Source: Dendrolimus kikuchii
Lineage: Eukaryota; Arthropoda; Insecta; Lepidoptera; Lasiocampidae
Length of the DNA: 64,000 bases
Assembly: GCA_019925095.2 (NCBI GenBank)
Contig: CM034411.1
Span: forward strand, 12,462,001 to 12,526,000
Direction of reading: 5' to 3'
The translations under genes were made by a program, and so were the position numbers. The notes under the pieces were generated by a model. That model ran no database searches. It was not told the DNA's origin and was given only the letters and a program-made list of their open reading frames with translations. How positions within the stretch are numbered: position 1 is the stretch's first letter; each line of letters opens with the position of its first letter. This document shows, piece by piece, positions 10,779 through 21,888 of the stretch.

Positions 10779-10875
10779 ATCCATAGGTTGTCTGGGAGAT
10801 AGCTAATAGCGATAAGACCGCCTATTGTCATTTTTTATTTCTGCTAACACACAATAAAGGATATTCATTCATTCA
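10779..10875 (+). mobile_element. LINE 3' end (family L3), diverged
   Basis: The segment contains GGTTGTCTGGGAGATAGC...TAGCGATAAGACCGCC, then a CAATAAAGG signal and a short (ATTC)n tail. Three other copies (17220-17360, 17935-18105 and 27225-27420) share the same self-complementary core, in which AGCGAT pairs with ATCGCT, and the same AATAAA-plus-tetranucleotide tail. It is the 3' UTR of a LINE; no coding part remains here. Confidence 0.65.
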
Positions 10876-10953
10876 AGGTGGTACTGCCCTAACAATAGTT
10901 TCAAAAGAAATTGGTTTGAATTGAAATGAAGATACGTTGCGTAGTGTTTTTTA

Positions 10954-11188
10954 TTTATTTTTTATTGCGGGAGTTCAGTAGATAGGCAGACGATCCACTT
11001 GATGGAAAGCGGTTACCATCGCCTATGGATATTTACAACACCAAAGGTGCTACAAATGCGCTGCTGTTCTCTAAAGGGAGACTGCAACCTGGTCAACAAT
11101 GCAGGAACACAAATCAAGGTTGTTATGGCGACATACTCTAGACCAGGGGTGGTAGCCATCCAGTCGGGCGAATACCCTACCACCTGGG
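10954..11188 (-). repeat. SINE A, 5'-truncated
   Basis: The copy starts on the plus strand with its T-rich tail end (TTTTTTATTGCGGGAGTTCAG) and continues to GCCATCCAGTCGGGCGAATAC, CCTACCACCTGGG. The 5' part of the SINE (GGCCGGGCGGCC and GTGCAGGAACGG) is missing, as expected for a 5'-truncated insertion. Confidence 0.8.
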
Positions 11189-11219
11189 AAAATTTTTAAG
11201 TTTGGTGGTTGGCAAACTG

Positions 11220-11350
11220 GCAGAAGGACCACTTAGAGTGGTAGTAGGAGGTTACCGTCGCCCATGAACATCTGCAACATTAAGCGAGCCGATGCATTGC
11301 TTACCTCTTTGAGACTTTAAGTATATGTTAAGCCCTTTTTGAAAAGTCCC
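11220..11350 (-). mobile_element. CR1-like LINE 3' end fragment
   Basis: On the plus strand the piece reads GGTTACCGTCGCCCATGAAC, then ATCTGCAAC, GAGCCGATGCATTGCTTACC and CTCTTTGAGACTTTAAG. It matches the 3' UTR of the CR1-like element at 1660-2215 base for base over most of its length. It is a tail-only insertion lying directly beside a SINE A copy. Confidence 0.7.
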
Positions 11351-11359
11351 TTTATTGTA

Positions 11360-12130
11360 CACCAAAGTATACACAAACAGAAATAGAAAAAAAAAAGATT
11401 CCGACTTCCAGGCGACCCTTGGCAAGGATTGACAGATTTTTGATACTGACGGTGGTGATATAAATAAAAATAGTACATATAATATTTATGGGGTTTTTCC
11501 AAATAGATGCTTTTGAGGATTCCCTAACCGAATTCAACAGCTAACGTTCGTTACTTTTACTCCTTCACTGTGCTTGGACTGAGAAGCATATGGCTGATTA
11601 ATAAAAAAAATACGCCTTTCCTCGCTTACCGGTACCACGTAACCAACAACGATCAGATCGACTGCTTCTACTGATTTAAAGCAACAGTGGTACATTCGCG
11701 CCGAGATTTCCTTCTAATGACACAAGTCAAAAAGTTATGAATAATTGTACCGTCTTCCTATTGCTATATAATGTCAATCTTCTTTGGTTGAAAGGTCTTA
11801 GACTTTTAACAGATTACAAGTTAGGTATTTGGAGTTTTGATTTAATGAATTTTTTTTAACCTCGAGCAATCAAACAGGCAAACGCTTCACCTGTTGGGAA
11901 GTGGTTACAGTTGCCCATAGACAATACAGGCGTTGTCGCCATCAGATAATTTTTTATGTCTTTTTTTAAACAATCCCATAGAACATAGTAGCGTACGTAG
12001 AAATCTTTGGTGGCAAGTGGATCCTGAATGAAAATCTAGTTTTTAATTTATATATTTCGTCTTTGTGAAACAACAATGTGGCATCTTATAAAGTTGTTAT
12101 TTTTTTGATAATTGATTCAAAAATGTGATG
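11360..12130. other. AT-rich non-coding stretch
   Basis: I see no gene. Around 11870-11940 (CACCTGTTGGGAAGTGGTTA...CCATAGACAATACAGGCG) there is a faint match to the shared 3' end of SINE A and the CR1-like LINE, so an old tail lies here. The rest is unassigned. Confidence 0.4.
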
Positions 12131-12136
12131 GTACAC

Positions 12137-12905
12137 ATACATACATACATACATAACTTCACGCCAGTTCCCTTGCGGGGTAGGCACGAACATCAGAGCG
12201 CCATTTAGGCCCATTCTTACACACCTCACTTGCTTCTTTGACATTCATAACTCTTGTCATGCACGCTCGTCTGTTCTTAAGGCGCCTGATATCACCCTCC
12301 GCTAGTACACGATCAATTTGATCATGCAAGGTGTGTCGTGGCCTTCCACGACTTCTGCATCCATCCACTTTTGCATTGTATATCTGTTTAGTCATTCTTT
12401 CATCATGCATTCTTTCCACATGCCCGAACCACCGGAGCATTCCTTTCCTTACCTTCACCCCGACACTCTCTTTCAGACCAACTCTCTTTCTTACTTCGGT
12501 ATTACGAACGCGGTCCGCGAGCGTCACTCCGCAGATTTTGCGCAGTGCTCGCATCTCGACCGCGTTTACTCTACTTTCATGCTCTCTCTTCCATACCCAA
12601 CTCTCGCATCCATACGTGAGCGTAGGTACCAGCACCGCGTTGTGTACGGCGAGCTGGGCCTTCTGGCTGAGGTTCTTAGAGCCTAGAAGTTTACCTAACG
12701 CTCCATTCAAACTATTCCCCAAATTCACTCTTCTTTCTATATCAGCGGTGTACCTTACATCCCTGCTAAAAGCACATCCAAGATATACAAACTCATTCAC
12801 TTGCTCCAGCATAACATCATCGACCATTATCCTTGCATTCGTTCTGGTTTCTTCTCTTTCAAACACCACAACCTTTGTTTTCTAATGTTTCATAATCATC
12901 GTTAA
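12137..12905 (-). mobile_element. RTE-type LINE (RTE-A), C-terminal ORF and tail
   Basis: The largest RTE-A copy. The open frame (12869-12159, 236 codons) begins after the reverse transcriptase palm. It contains DDVMLEQVNEFVYLG, LVPTLTYGCESWVW, MLRWFGHVERM and GCRSRGRPRHTLHDQIDRVL, the thumb and C-terminal signature of RTE-group LINEs. The first methionine lies inside the family ORF, so it is not a true start: the element is 5'-truncated at about 12905. The ORF end runs to ...RAYPARELA, and is followed by a GTGAAGTTATG border and a (TATG)n tail, seen as CATA repeats at 12136-12153. The intact frame suggests a fairly young insertion, but without endonuclease or palm it cannot move itself. Confidence 0.85.
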
Positions 12906-13794
12906 AATGTGATGGTAAACTTTATTATTATTGCTTCAGTTCTTATACCGCGAAGAAGTCATATTTACATATGTATTTGTACCTACATATAAAAATATGT
13001 ATGTTGTGTATATATTAGTTTCTTTGGTTGCTTATTCTCAAGAACATGAAGAAAGAATACACAACTTATTTAAAGAAGAAGAAGAAAAACATTTATTTAG
13101 GACATGATGCAAAAGAGATACAAGATAATAGATATTGCAATTAATTATGGTGGCCTAAAAGGGCTTGCTTGGCTTGCTCAGCATAAAGCTAGTTTAACAA
13201 CCAGCACTGTTTTTCCGCAAGTACCTACCTATAAGTGGCTTTATAATAATGTATAAACATGAACATTTAAACATTCTATATTTGTATGGCTTTGAACAAT
13301 TAAATAGAAAATTACTATTAACGAATAAAATGAACCAAACCCTTCCTATACTTTTTGAATAATCCCGCCGCTTAACGTCTGTCATCTGTCACGACAAATT
13401 TTACCGAACACTCAATTTCACTGAAAGCTAATTAACACGGCCCGTCAAAGACTTATAAGCCCCATAGAATCTTCGCATCACGAAATGAGCGGCTTGTAGT
13501 TTGTGATAATAAATTCTTAATTTTAATATACTTGAAAATAATGTGTAGTACGTTTTGATACTAGACTGATACGAAAATTTTATATCGAATGCGATGTCAA
13601 ATTTGTTTCCGGAATTAGAAATTTGAAATCATGGTCAATGACTTTAAGAAACTTAGCTAACGAAGGCGCAGTGCTATTCGTAACAAATGGGACACTAATA
13701 TAACATACTGCGCCGTGTCTTGGTCGTCCCCATAACAGCGGGGTATCTATATGTCTCAAATCTACTGACTGTGGTAACTAAGGTGTAATATTTT

Positions 13795-14130
13795 TTTTAT
13801 TGCTGGACTACAGCAAACAGGCAAAAATGACCCACCTGATGAAAAGCGGTTACCGTCGCCTATGGATATTTACACCAACAACTTTGCAACAATTATGTCG
13901 CCAATATACAGCCAACAATGAAGAAATGTTATAAACCTTTTTAAATAGCTTATATCCTGTGAGAGGATCTCGACTAGAAGTTTCAAATCCCCAAACGTTT
14001 TGAAAACTTTTAAGTACAGAAGCGTAGTGGCATAAACAATACGAGATGAACAGCGAATCGGTCTGGGAACGCAAAACGGTGTAAGAAGTTCCTCGGAACA
14101 CTCCCCGTAGAACAACTTCAGGTATCATCT
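13795..14130 (-). mobile_element. CR1-like LINE 3' remnant, decayed
   Basis: The minus strand keeps a FYGECSEEL motif near 14110, as in the element at 1660-2215, then degenerates through frameshifts. At its 3' end it has GTAAATATCCATAGGCGACG, GTAACCGCTTTTCATCAGG, TGGG, then GCCTGTTTGCTG and an A-rich tail (T-run at about 13790-13800 on the plus strand). This end is almost the same as the 3' end of SINE A, and here it is joined to LINE coding sequence in the expected order. Confidence 0.7.
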
Positions 14131-14134
14131 ATCT

Positions 14135-15730
14135 AGAATCTAAATTAATCATTGAACACAAGTTAGACGACGTTAGCCGCAGACTGGACTAAAAGATCAA
14201 CCGCGCGAATAGAATGAATAGTTTCATAGGACATCTGATCTATTGGGGCCAGAATTTGGACTTCTAGTGCGTGAACTCCCTAAAGCAGGCCGAACCGCGA
14301 GCGTGGATGGTTAAGAAAATTAAATTTCACAACTCACCCGCAATACAACCGGGCGGGCCGTTTGCTACGGACATTTTATCTGCGGACGAGTGATTGCTAA
14401 CAATTACTCCGCTATTTTTTTACCTCCAACCCTCACCCAGTTCCAGGGAGTGTCACGTTTAATGCCCTGATAAAGGGGGCGATTGATGGTCCCTTTTCAA
14501 ACTTAATATATAAAGAAAAATTATTAGGACTTAGTTTTTAAGGATGTCCTCTGTAATGCTTTTGGAATGGTAATTCGGGGTAAATTGCCGTAAGTTAAAT
14601 TTTGTTTTAAGGTTACATTCTACTGCGACTTTACTCGTGTAGAGTCACATAGATAGGCTTACAAACTCGTTTCCGCGTAATTTTCATTCCATAAAGAAAA
14701 CTCTATAGTAAGGGCGAAGAATAGAAACGTAACTCTTAAAGTCTCCAAATGCTACATGACCACCTGGAGGAATGCAGGGAAGCAATGCCTCGAGCTAACT
14801 TGTGTTTCTCCAGGATGATTCTAAAGTCGAGATCGACTGAGATTCCGACTGAGACTAGTTATTAGTGTGCCATTGGAATTTTTTGTGACAACATTTTTAA
14901 TAGACTTATTTTCAAAATAGGTGTCACTGACAACCCCTTGTGCAGAACTCGCCTGGAGGAAGAATAACAGCCGCCCATGTGTTTGTTACTTCAATACGGA
15001 GGGGTGGCTCAATACACGGAAAAGTAGATGGACACCCCAGGTAGCCTCCAAGAAACCTTCGGCAACGTTAAGAAACGGGTGGACTTCCTGGAGGAGCTAG
15101 GTTGGATAGAGTAACCCCTCATCCACCCTCGCACGCAAAATAGGCGCTTTGCCGTGGAGTTGCGGAAACCACCGGCTTGCAGAAGAAGAAATCCTACATG
15201 AAGAGAGAGCGTCACAAAACATGCTTTTTCGCTTTCTGATACATACAAATAGAGTAATAATCAGATCAGTGTCAGAACTAAATTAATGTTTCCACAGAAG
15301 TTAGGAGAATAATGCTGATATTAGACCTATCAACTACATATAATCAATTTGATTGAAAGGCGCAGTTGAAAGGGCATACGATATTGAATGACTTAATTTT
15401 ATGTTTATATGAATCACTTTGGCTGTTTCCTCAAAATTGAAAGACAGAAATGAACCGTCTAATATTGACTTCATAAAGACAAATCGATTCAAGTCACATT
15501 GAGCGTACAATATAATCATAGCGATCAAGGCACCAACCACATTACAGCACTCGGGTTGTCATTCCTAATCGTCTTCATCCTTACTATATAATTAGTCACA
15601 CCTATCCTATATTTAATGTGCTAAGTTAAGCCCATTGGTTATTAAGATTTCTCTTTCACCTCTGCGACTCTTCGGTAAAAATTTCACACGCTCAACAAGA
15701 TGTGGCTACCCTAATTTTAAATATAGAACA
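14135..15730. other. non-coding stretch with a GC-richer patch
   Basis: I recognise no gene. The segment 14940-15200 is GC-richer than its flanks and has a 79-codon minus-strand frame (15248-15009) with no recognisable domain. It may be a transposon remnant, or might contain later exons of the minus-strand gene that begins at 15959, but I found no exon with matching phase and splice sites that I could defend. Confidence 0.4.
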
Positions 15731-15739
15731 GGGACTAAC

Positions 15740-16006
15740 CTCCATCTTCAGGGATGTTCAGCAGCTTCTTGGCGCCAGGGCTCGGCCCTCGCACTGCCGA
15801 CAGCGCCCTCTGCAGCGTTTCACTCATTTGTTTAGCACTAACACATTGGGCCAACAAAGCCAACACTAACACCAATTTCACAGCACTAACACTAACACTA
15901 GCTCTTCGCCATCCCGAGTCCTGCTTGCCGAGACCCAACATTGGCCATTTGGACACCATTTTGGACTGTTGGTAGTCTCGTACTACATTTTGTAGAGGTC
16001 ACTCAT
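15740..16006 (-). CDS. candidate first coding exon of a secreted protein
   Basis: An acceptor-like TTTTTTGCAG (16016-16007) opens the exon at 16006. A 47-base leader follows, then ATG at 15959 and 73 codons plus one base. It ends at a strong donor, GAG|GTTAGT, with the exon ending at 15740. The peptide starts MVSKWPMLGLGK. It has a hydrophobic core VKLVLVLALLAQCVSA at about residues 27-42, typical of a signal peptide with cleavage after VSA. It then continues KQMSETLQRALSAVRG and PSPGAKKLLNIPEDG in the mature part. A second methionine at residue 7 is an alternative start. GC content is higher than in the flanks. I do not recognise the family; a secreted peptide, hormone precursor or binding protein would all fit. 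The later exons, at lower coordinates, were not found, and the upstream 5' UTR exon should lie to the right. Confidence 0.6.
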
Positions 16007-16079
16007 CTGCAAAAAATATTTGAATCACATGAATATTTTTAATGCTAATTTATTTTTAATATTATAACAGTTGGTTTTA

Positions 16080-16645
16080 GTATCTGGTAATGGCCGCGAG
16101 TTTCACTCTACCTACATTATCTGCTCCTGAGCAGTGGGGTGTACTTAAAGCATTTCTCAAACGGATAACATGCGCACCATGCTTATTATATGCAGCTTTG
16201 CTCGCGTTTTTTTCAAATTTGAATCTAAACCATCCCGGGATCCACTTGAACAAATACAAAATTAATTCACCTAATTCCAGACACCGGACTGCAGCGCCTC
16301 CTACCTGGTTTAAATTTGAATCTAAGCCATCTCGGTCGCAAACTAAATATCGCGATTAAAAAGCAGGGGTTGATTGTATAAGGGTGAACATTTGAAGTTG
16401 TATATATTTTTCAATGCTAAATCATAATAAAATATAAATAAGAAACTGTGACAAACAAATGAAAGAAATAAATTTAGGGGTGGGTTACCCTTATCATTTA
16501 GGGATATTAAAAATAGATGTTGGCCGATTCTCAGACCTACCCGATATGCACACAAAATTTCATACAAATCGGTTCAGCCGTCTCGGAGGTGTTTGGTAAC
16601 AAACACCGCGACACGAGAATTTTATATTATTAGATATAATTCAGT
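16080..16645. repeat. diverged interspersed repeat remnants
   Basis: The segment 16220-16345 carries two related pieces (TTTGAATCTAAACCATCCCG and TTTGAATCTAAGCCATCTCG) that resemble the interior of the Helitron-like copies at 23273 and 56500. Around 16545-16640 comes a CATACAAATCGGTTCAGCCG stretch, also common to these elements. Borders are unclear. The plus-strand open frame 16090-16359 spans the repeat and is not accepted as a gene. Confidence 0.4.
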
Positions 16646-16913
16646 CTTTGTCAAATAATTTTATGCGTTCTTACGACATTCACACCATAAACTTTCTTAT
16701 AAGTGGGTTAGAAATCTAAATATACAACATAAACAAAAGAAATACAGTTGTCAGTATGTCCATTAAGTTGTGACCATTAGAATTAATGCACGATGTTGTA
16801 ATTAAGTCGAGTGGACATTTACGATCTTATTTTATGTGTTTTTCTTAATTATACTTTATATAGTGCGTATTATAGTCGACCACCCTGGTTTGCTTGTTTG
16901 AAGATTAATATAA

Positions 16914-17135
16914 CTAGCAACTTCGTCCGCGTGGAATTTAAATTAATTTGCCTTCCGGTGCGGCGACAGCGGAGGCTTGCGCGTGGGCCTTTCAATTTTT
17001 TTTTCTGAAATAGAAGTAGCCTATGTTACTCCTTATAACAGCAGCTAGTTGCCAGTGAAAATCCCGTCAAAATCGGTCCAGCCGTTTCAGAGATTAGCCG
17101 AAACAAGCAGACAGACCGACCAAAAAAAATTAAAA
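16914..17135 (-). mobile_element. Helitron-type element, 3' part
   Basis: The plus strand shows A|CTAG (16914-16917) followed by CAACTTCGTCCGCGTGG, the inverted 3' hairpin end of the Helitron group seen at 8302, 57356 and 59765. Inward comes CCCGTCAAAATCGGTCCAGC, then CGTTTCAGAGATTAGCC, as in the other copies. I could not place the 5' TC end; the right limit is approximate. Confidence 0.6.
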
Positions 17136-17219
17136 TTGACTTTTTGATGTAAGTACCATATGTACGTACCTTCATATGCATTTAGTAAAAAGCTGTTATG
17201 ATGATATTGCAAACAGACA

Positions 17220-17750
17220 CTTCAATTTTATTTATTTGTATAGACTTGCAGCGAAGTCTTATACACCAATACAAAAATGCATTTAAAGACTAAAATTATA
17301 TATAGTTATGTACAAAGGGCGGTCTTATCGCTAAAAAGCGATCTCTTCCAGACAACCCCAGGAATGAATTGAGATGATAATGGCGATGGTGGTATACGTA
17401 ACATATAGTACGAACGATTTACATTTTAATAATAAATACATAAATGATATATGTTGATATTTTATATATTACATAGATATATACTTAATATACATACCAT
17501 ACAAATACATATCTACAAAATATATAAATGTTTATAAATGAATTTAAATATCATATTCCAACGACAGGTGGTACATTTTTTGATCATAGTTTTAAATATC
17601 GCTAGCGATTTTGCTTGTCTGATAGTAACAGGAAACGCGTTCCAAAGCTGTAGTACTAGAGAAGTAGAAGTAGATATAATAAGGAATTCTATATATCGCA
17701 CGCTTAAACAAATATTGACACTATCCAAAAAAGTGAACTATACAGAAGAG
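17220..17750 (-). mobile_element. LINE (family L3), C-terminal remnant and 3' UTR
   Basis: The minus strand encodes LQLWNAFPVTIRQAKSLAIF, then KTMIKKC (about 17650-17570). This matches the end of CR1/Jockey-group reverse transcriptases, where an LWN-LP--IR-A-S---FK pattern is usual. The 3' UTR follows downstream to about 17220, with the hairpin segment that reads on the plus strand CGGTCTTATCGCTAAAAAGCG and ATCTCTTCC. The frame is short and the palm missing, so the copy is dead. Confidence 0.65.
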
Positions 17751-17934
17751 CCCAAAAACGTTTTTTTTAGTATAATATCAGAATTATTACATGTATTATT
17801 ACAATACCTTCCTAGTGGGTATTTCTCTTACTTTTAAACACAGATTAGCGCTACAACAAGTATTAATATACGTATACTATTATATTTATATATGTATTAA
17901 ATTTATAAATTAGTGTATGTATATTTTTCAGCTC

Positions 17935-18105
17935 CACCTACATCGCCAGATTAGTTAAAAATTTCTTTTAAGCTAGGTTGCCTGGAAGAGATCGCTTTTA
18001 GCGATAAGGCCGCCTGTTGTTTTGCCAAGAAGTATTGTAATTATGCATTTTGTTTTTGTATTTGATTATTTTGGTGAGCAATAAAGTGTTATCTATCTAT
18101 TTCGT
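17935..18105 (+). mobile_element. LINE (family L3) 3' UTR and tail
   Basis: The segment runs from CAGCTCCACCTACATCGCC through GGTTGCCTGGAAGAGATCGC and TTTTAGCGATAAGGCCGCC to CAATAAAGTG and a (TATC)n tail. The hairpin, the AATAAA and the tetranucleotide tail mark the 3' end of a LINE. The neighbouring minus-strand copy at 17220-17750 faces away from it, and the minus-strand copy at 27225-27420 matches along the whole length. Confidence 0.75.
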
Positions 18106-18445
18106 TGATACCTATTTAGTTGTTTGGTAAAATTTTGGATAGGGTAGGGTCAGTCTTGGATTAAGCATGCGATATGTATTTTGTATACCACAAACATGGC
18201 AGTCAAACTTAAAAAATATAACTATTTCAGTTTCAGTTTGGATATATAGACTACATGTGACAAAAGTTTTTCGTGGAAAACATCACAGAGCATTATGACG
18301 ACTACACGCATTGATAAAAATGTTTTCAAATGTATTCAGATTATCAAATATCTTTAAAAATCATAAAACTGTTCTTTGACTCTTGTATTTTAGCCAATAG
18401 GTGGCTGTATATTAGCTCCGAAAGTTGTGAAAATTCATTTTATAT

Positions 18446-18480
18446 TTAAAAGTCAGAGGAGCTCTGACTCTGACTTTTAA
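18446..18480. repeat. short perfect inverted repeat
   Basis: TTAAAAGTCAGAG (18446-18458) pairs perfectly with CTCTGACTTTTAA (18468-18480) around a 9-base centre that itself contains GAGCTC. No neighbouring gene suggests a regulatory role. Confidence 0.7.
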
Positions 18481-18658
18481 TTATAAAGTGGCAAACTCTG
18501 AAAAAATCAAACTGATAAACTTAAAAAAATACTTTCAACGCAAATTTGTTTGAGGAGTATCCGTAACCAGTTTTTGAGATATGGAATATTTTGTATTACA
18601 TGCTTTTTTAGGGCTTCGTAGCCAAATGACACAATCAGCGAGCGTTTATCGCCCTTAT

Positions 18659-18900
18659 ATCCGTGCAGGAACAGAGAAAGAATACTAATTCCTGGGGCCG
18701 GGCGGCCTGTCGTAAGAGGCGACGAAACAACGTACAGCTTGCTGCCATAATAACTTTAAGTTGTGTTCGGCATCAGTGACCAGGTTTCAGATTCCACTTG
18801 GAGGCCAGCAGTAGATTGGCAGCATTTCTGGTGTATCTAATGTAACCCCTTTCCATGAAGTTCACTCGCAACCTGTCTGCTGTGCTTTAGCAATTTAAAA
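18659..18900 (+). repeat. SINE A with internal deletion
   Basis: The copy starts CCGTGCAGGAACAGAGAAAG and keeps GGGGCCGGGCGGCCTGTCG and GACCAGGTTTCAG. It lacks about 50-60 bases in the first third (the GGTAGGGCATTTGCCC segment). It ends GTCTGCTGTGC before an A-rich end near 18900. It is among the more diverged copies. Confidence 0.75.
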
Positions 18901-19261
18901 AGACCCTTCAATGGTCCGACGTGAGCTTAGCCAATTTTTTAAAATTGGATACGTTACAATATGATCAATGTACTGCATGCCTTAACGTTCAATAGATGGC
19001 ACCACATATTCGAATACAACATGTTAACATTTCAAAACTAGCTCTCGAGAACGTCGACTTATTTAAGATTTTATGACGAAATTTTTTATCTATATAAATA
19101 TAGATTAAATTAGATTAGATATGTTAATATTCTTAATATACTTTTATTAATTTACACTATTCGACCACCTTGGTTTGTCTATGTTACAGTTACCGGATGT
19201 TATAGACATTAATATAACATCTTTATGATGTAAGATGATACAAAGATAAAGTTATGATTGC

Positions 19262-20297
19262 TTGAAAAATTCAGAATACCTTATGTACGCTGACGACAAA
19301 AAAATATTTTTCAGAATTAAATCTGAAATTGACTGTTTAAGGATACAGTCTGATCTCGACTGCTTGAGTGCCTATTACACAAAAAATAATATTAATCTTA
19401 ATATACAAAAGTGTGAATGTATATCTTTTACTAGAAAAATTAAACCAATTTTTTATAATTATAATTTTAGTGGAACGCCTATAAAAAGAGTGAGGTATGT
19501 ACGCGATTTAGGCGTTTATTTTGATGACAAAATGACTATGTCCAATCATATAGATATCATTGTAAATAAAGCTTTCAAAAATTTAGGCTTCGTATTACGC
19601 ATTTGTAAGTGCTTTTCAGATATCTCAGTTATTAAATCTGTTTATTATTCTTTTGTTAGGAGTATTTTGGAATACGCAAGTCCCATATGGTCTCCAAAAT
19701 ATGTCATTTACAAAGAACGCTTAGAGAGAATACAAAGAATTTTTTGCAATCATATAAACTATCTTAGTCGTATAAGTCCCAATTCCTATAAAGACAGCTG
19801 TAGTTCACATAGGCTTCTATCCTTGGATGAAAGACGTACAGTTTTAGATATGTCATTGCTGTATGAAATAGTTCATAGCCGTGTTGACTGTCCTGAGCTC
19901 GTCTCGAAATTGGCATATAATGTACCTAGATACCGTACCCGTCATACATCTTTGTTGAATGTTCCTTGTAATTCTACCAACTACACACAAAATTCTTTGT
20001 TTTCTCGTATGGCTCGTACTTATAATACTAAATTTTGTAAAATTGATCTTTTTGCGTCCTCCAAATACAAATTTAAAAGTAACATAATTAATGACTTGCT
20101 GAATTTTACATAACACAACCCGACTTTACTTTACTTTATTTGTTTAAATTCAATATTTGATTTGTAAAATTGTTACTAAAGTGGCAGTTAATAAGGAAGA
20201 CCTGTTATTGGCCTTACTTTTTATTGTAAACTATTTTATATTATATTTGTGTATTCGCTGTTGGTTTTCTCAATAAATAAATAAAATAAATAAATAA
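19262..20297 (+). mobile_element. 5'-truncated non-LTR retrotransposon (CR1/Jockey group)
   Basis: The ORF (19262-20113, 283 codons) starts a few residues before the reverse transcriptase active site, LMYADDKKIFF (YADD at residues 9-12). It continues with LNIQKCECISF, a DLGVYFDDKM box (the D-LGV motif after the palm), YYSFVRSILEYASPIWSP and LERIQRIFCNH, then a C-terminal tail. The endonuclease and the first polymerase motifs are missing, so this is a truncated insertion; the initial methionine is not the natural start. The 3' UTR follows from 20114, ending in CAATAAATAAATAAAATAAA repeats (to about 20297). This tail type is usual for Jockey/CR1-group elements. The frame is intact, so the copy is fairly young. 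Confidence 0.85.
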
Positions 20298-20299
20298 CT

Positions 20300-21495
20300 T
20301 TAAACGATCGAATTTAACTTAGAAACCACCGAGAGCAACTAGTAAATAATATAAATAGATGTATAATCTCTCAAAAAACGTTACTAGTCAAATAGAAATT
20401 CATTAAAATATACCTCCTCTTTCGTTACAGTTGGTAGGTTTCCAAACTTTTATCTCGTAGACCACTTAGTATGATTTTCTATATTAAATAGGCCCTCGGT
20501 TTACGTTTTAATTTACGTAAGCAACGTTAGAGTTTTTCGAACAGTACAAAACATATTGATTGTGTCGAAGGCGATATTCAAATTATCTATACTAATATTA
20601 TAAAGACATTTAATACAATAGAAAAATACAATTAAATACTAAAACTAAACTACAGTATGAAAAATAAACCTAAAATTAAAAACTAGAACTAAATAAAAAA
20701 GGAGGGCATAATCCATAATATAGTTCTAATTACAGCCCGCGAAAAGTAATTTATCTGTCATCGACATAGCACATATACCAAATTTAGTGAAAATTTATTC
20801 ATGTAGTCTCACTAGTGTAAACTTCATTAAAACTATCCCGCCAAAGCTGTTCCGCTCTTGGGGGTAAAAATATATCCTATGTTAATCTTCGTAATAAAGT
20901 ATACATACATCAAAATTCTTGACAATCCGTTCAATTCCAATGCCATAAACAAATAATTATACATACAAATTATTCTGAACATTTATCGATATGTCATATA
21001 TTTACATTAATTTCACGTGTAATAACTCTAAAGAAAAGAGAGCCAGAATACAATTTTCCTTATAATTGTTGTTTATTTTATATTACGTTTACACAAAACT
21101 TGAAATAATTTCGAAGCGTGCTCTTCTAATACAAATATGAATTACAAACATTTTTTTGCCATGTTGTTTTTTTATGCTATGTTGATATAATAAGTCAGGG
21201 TTTCGTTAATATGCTATTTTAAGAATTCCGTAGTTATTTCGGCAAAAAAGGACCCCTTATGTATGTCCGTCCGTCTAACTTTCCATGAAAACTGTGACTT
21301 ACATACTAAGTCGAAAGGAACAAAATTACGTAGGAATATGTACTGCATATGGAAAATCAGGTTTAATAAAATTAATATAGTACTATTTTTTGTGATATGA
21401 CCACTTAATTAAGTCTTTATTGGAGTATTTGACAAAAAAAAAGGTTGACATTCGTTGTCCCTATGGAACTGTATTCGTACATCGTTTATAAAAAT
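20300..21495. other. AT-rich non-coding stretch
   Basis: I see no gene. A Helitron-like 5' end (TCTATACTAATATTATAAAG at about 20586-20605) is present without a matching 3' end. An A-rich segment near 20605-20705 resembles the A-rich flank of the fragments at 40220 and 50030. Confidence 0.45.
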
Positions 21496-21499
21496 AATA

Positions 21500-21888
21500 A
21501 TAGTAATAACCCGCAAGGAGGCTTTGTGGGGAAGCCGTAGATGAGTAGCGTACCTCGTACCCGACTCCGCGAGGCCAAGACAAGTCTCCTCCGTACTTGC
21601 CTTAGCCAGCTGGCACGGAGTGGAGATCGCTAGAGCTAAAACTCAATCAAGCTCCAGGGGTGGAAATTATAAGTGGCATAACGTCGGAAGTAGCTTCGGT
21701 GAACCCGCAGCCGACCTCTAGAGACGGTACCTCTAGGTACGACACCCTTACTATATGGTGTAGACAGGGATAATCCCCGGTTTGTGTCAGGCCGCATTTA
21801 CATGTTTGTCAAGGGCCCTCTACGTGTTGGCCTTCCCACGGCTCCACGCAAGCCCTCCAAATGTCCGGGCCATTTTTATGGCCCGTGG
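21500..21888 (-). repeat. SINE C body
   Basis: A GC-richer block bordered on the left by AATAATAGTAATAA, the inverted (ATT)n tail. Its right part (GGCCATTTTTATGGCCCGTGG) matches, on the opposite strand, the interior of the SINE C copy at 47567-48157 (GCCATAAAAATGACCCGTAC). Both share TATATGGTGTAGACAGG or its complement. The tRNA-like head is missing; the element is followed at once by a SINE B copy. Confidence 0.55.

Noticed and set aside
16090..16359. 89-codon plus-strand ORF
   Set aside because: Crosses duplicated repeat pieces (TTTGAATCTAA...CC) and has no domain or splice signals.
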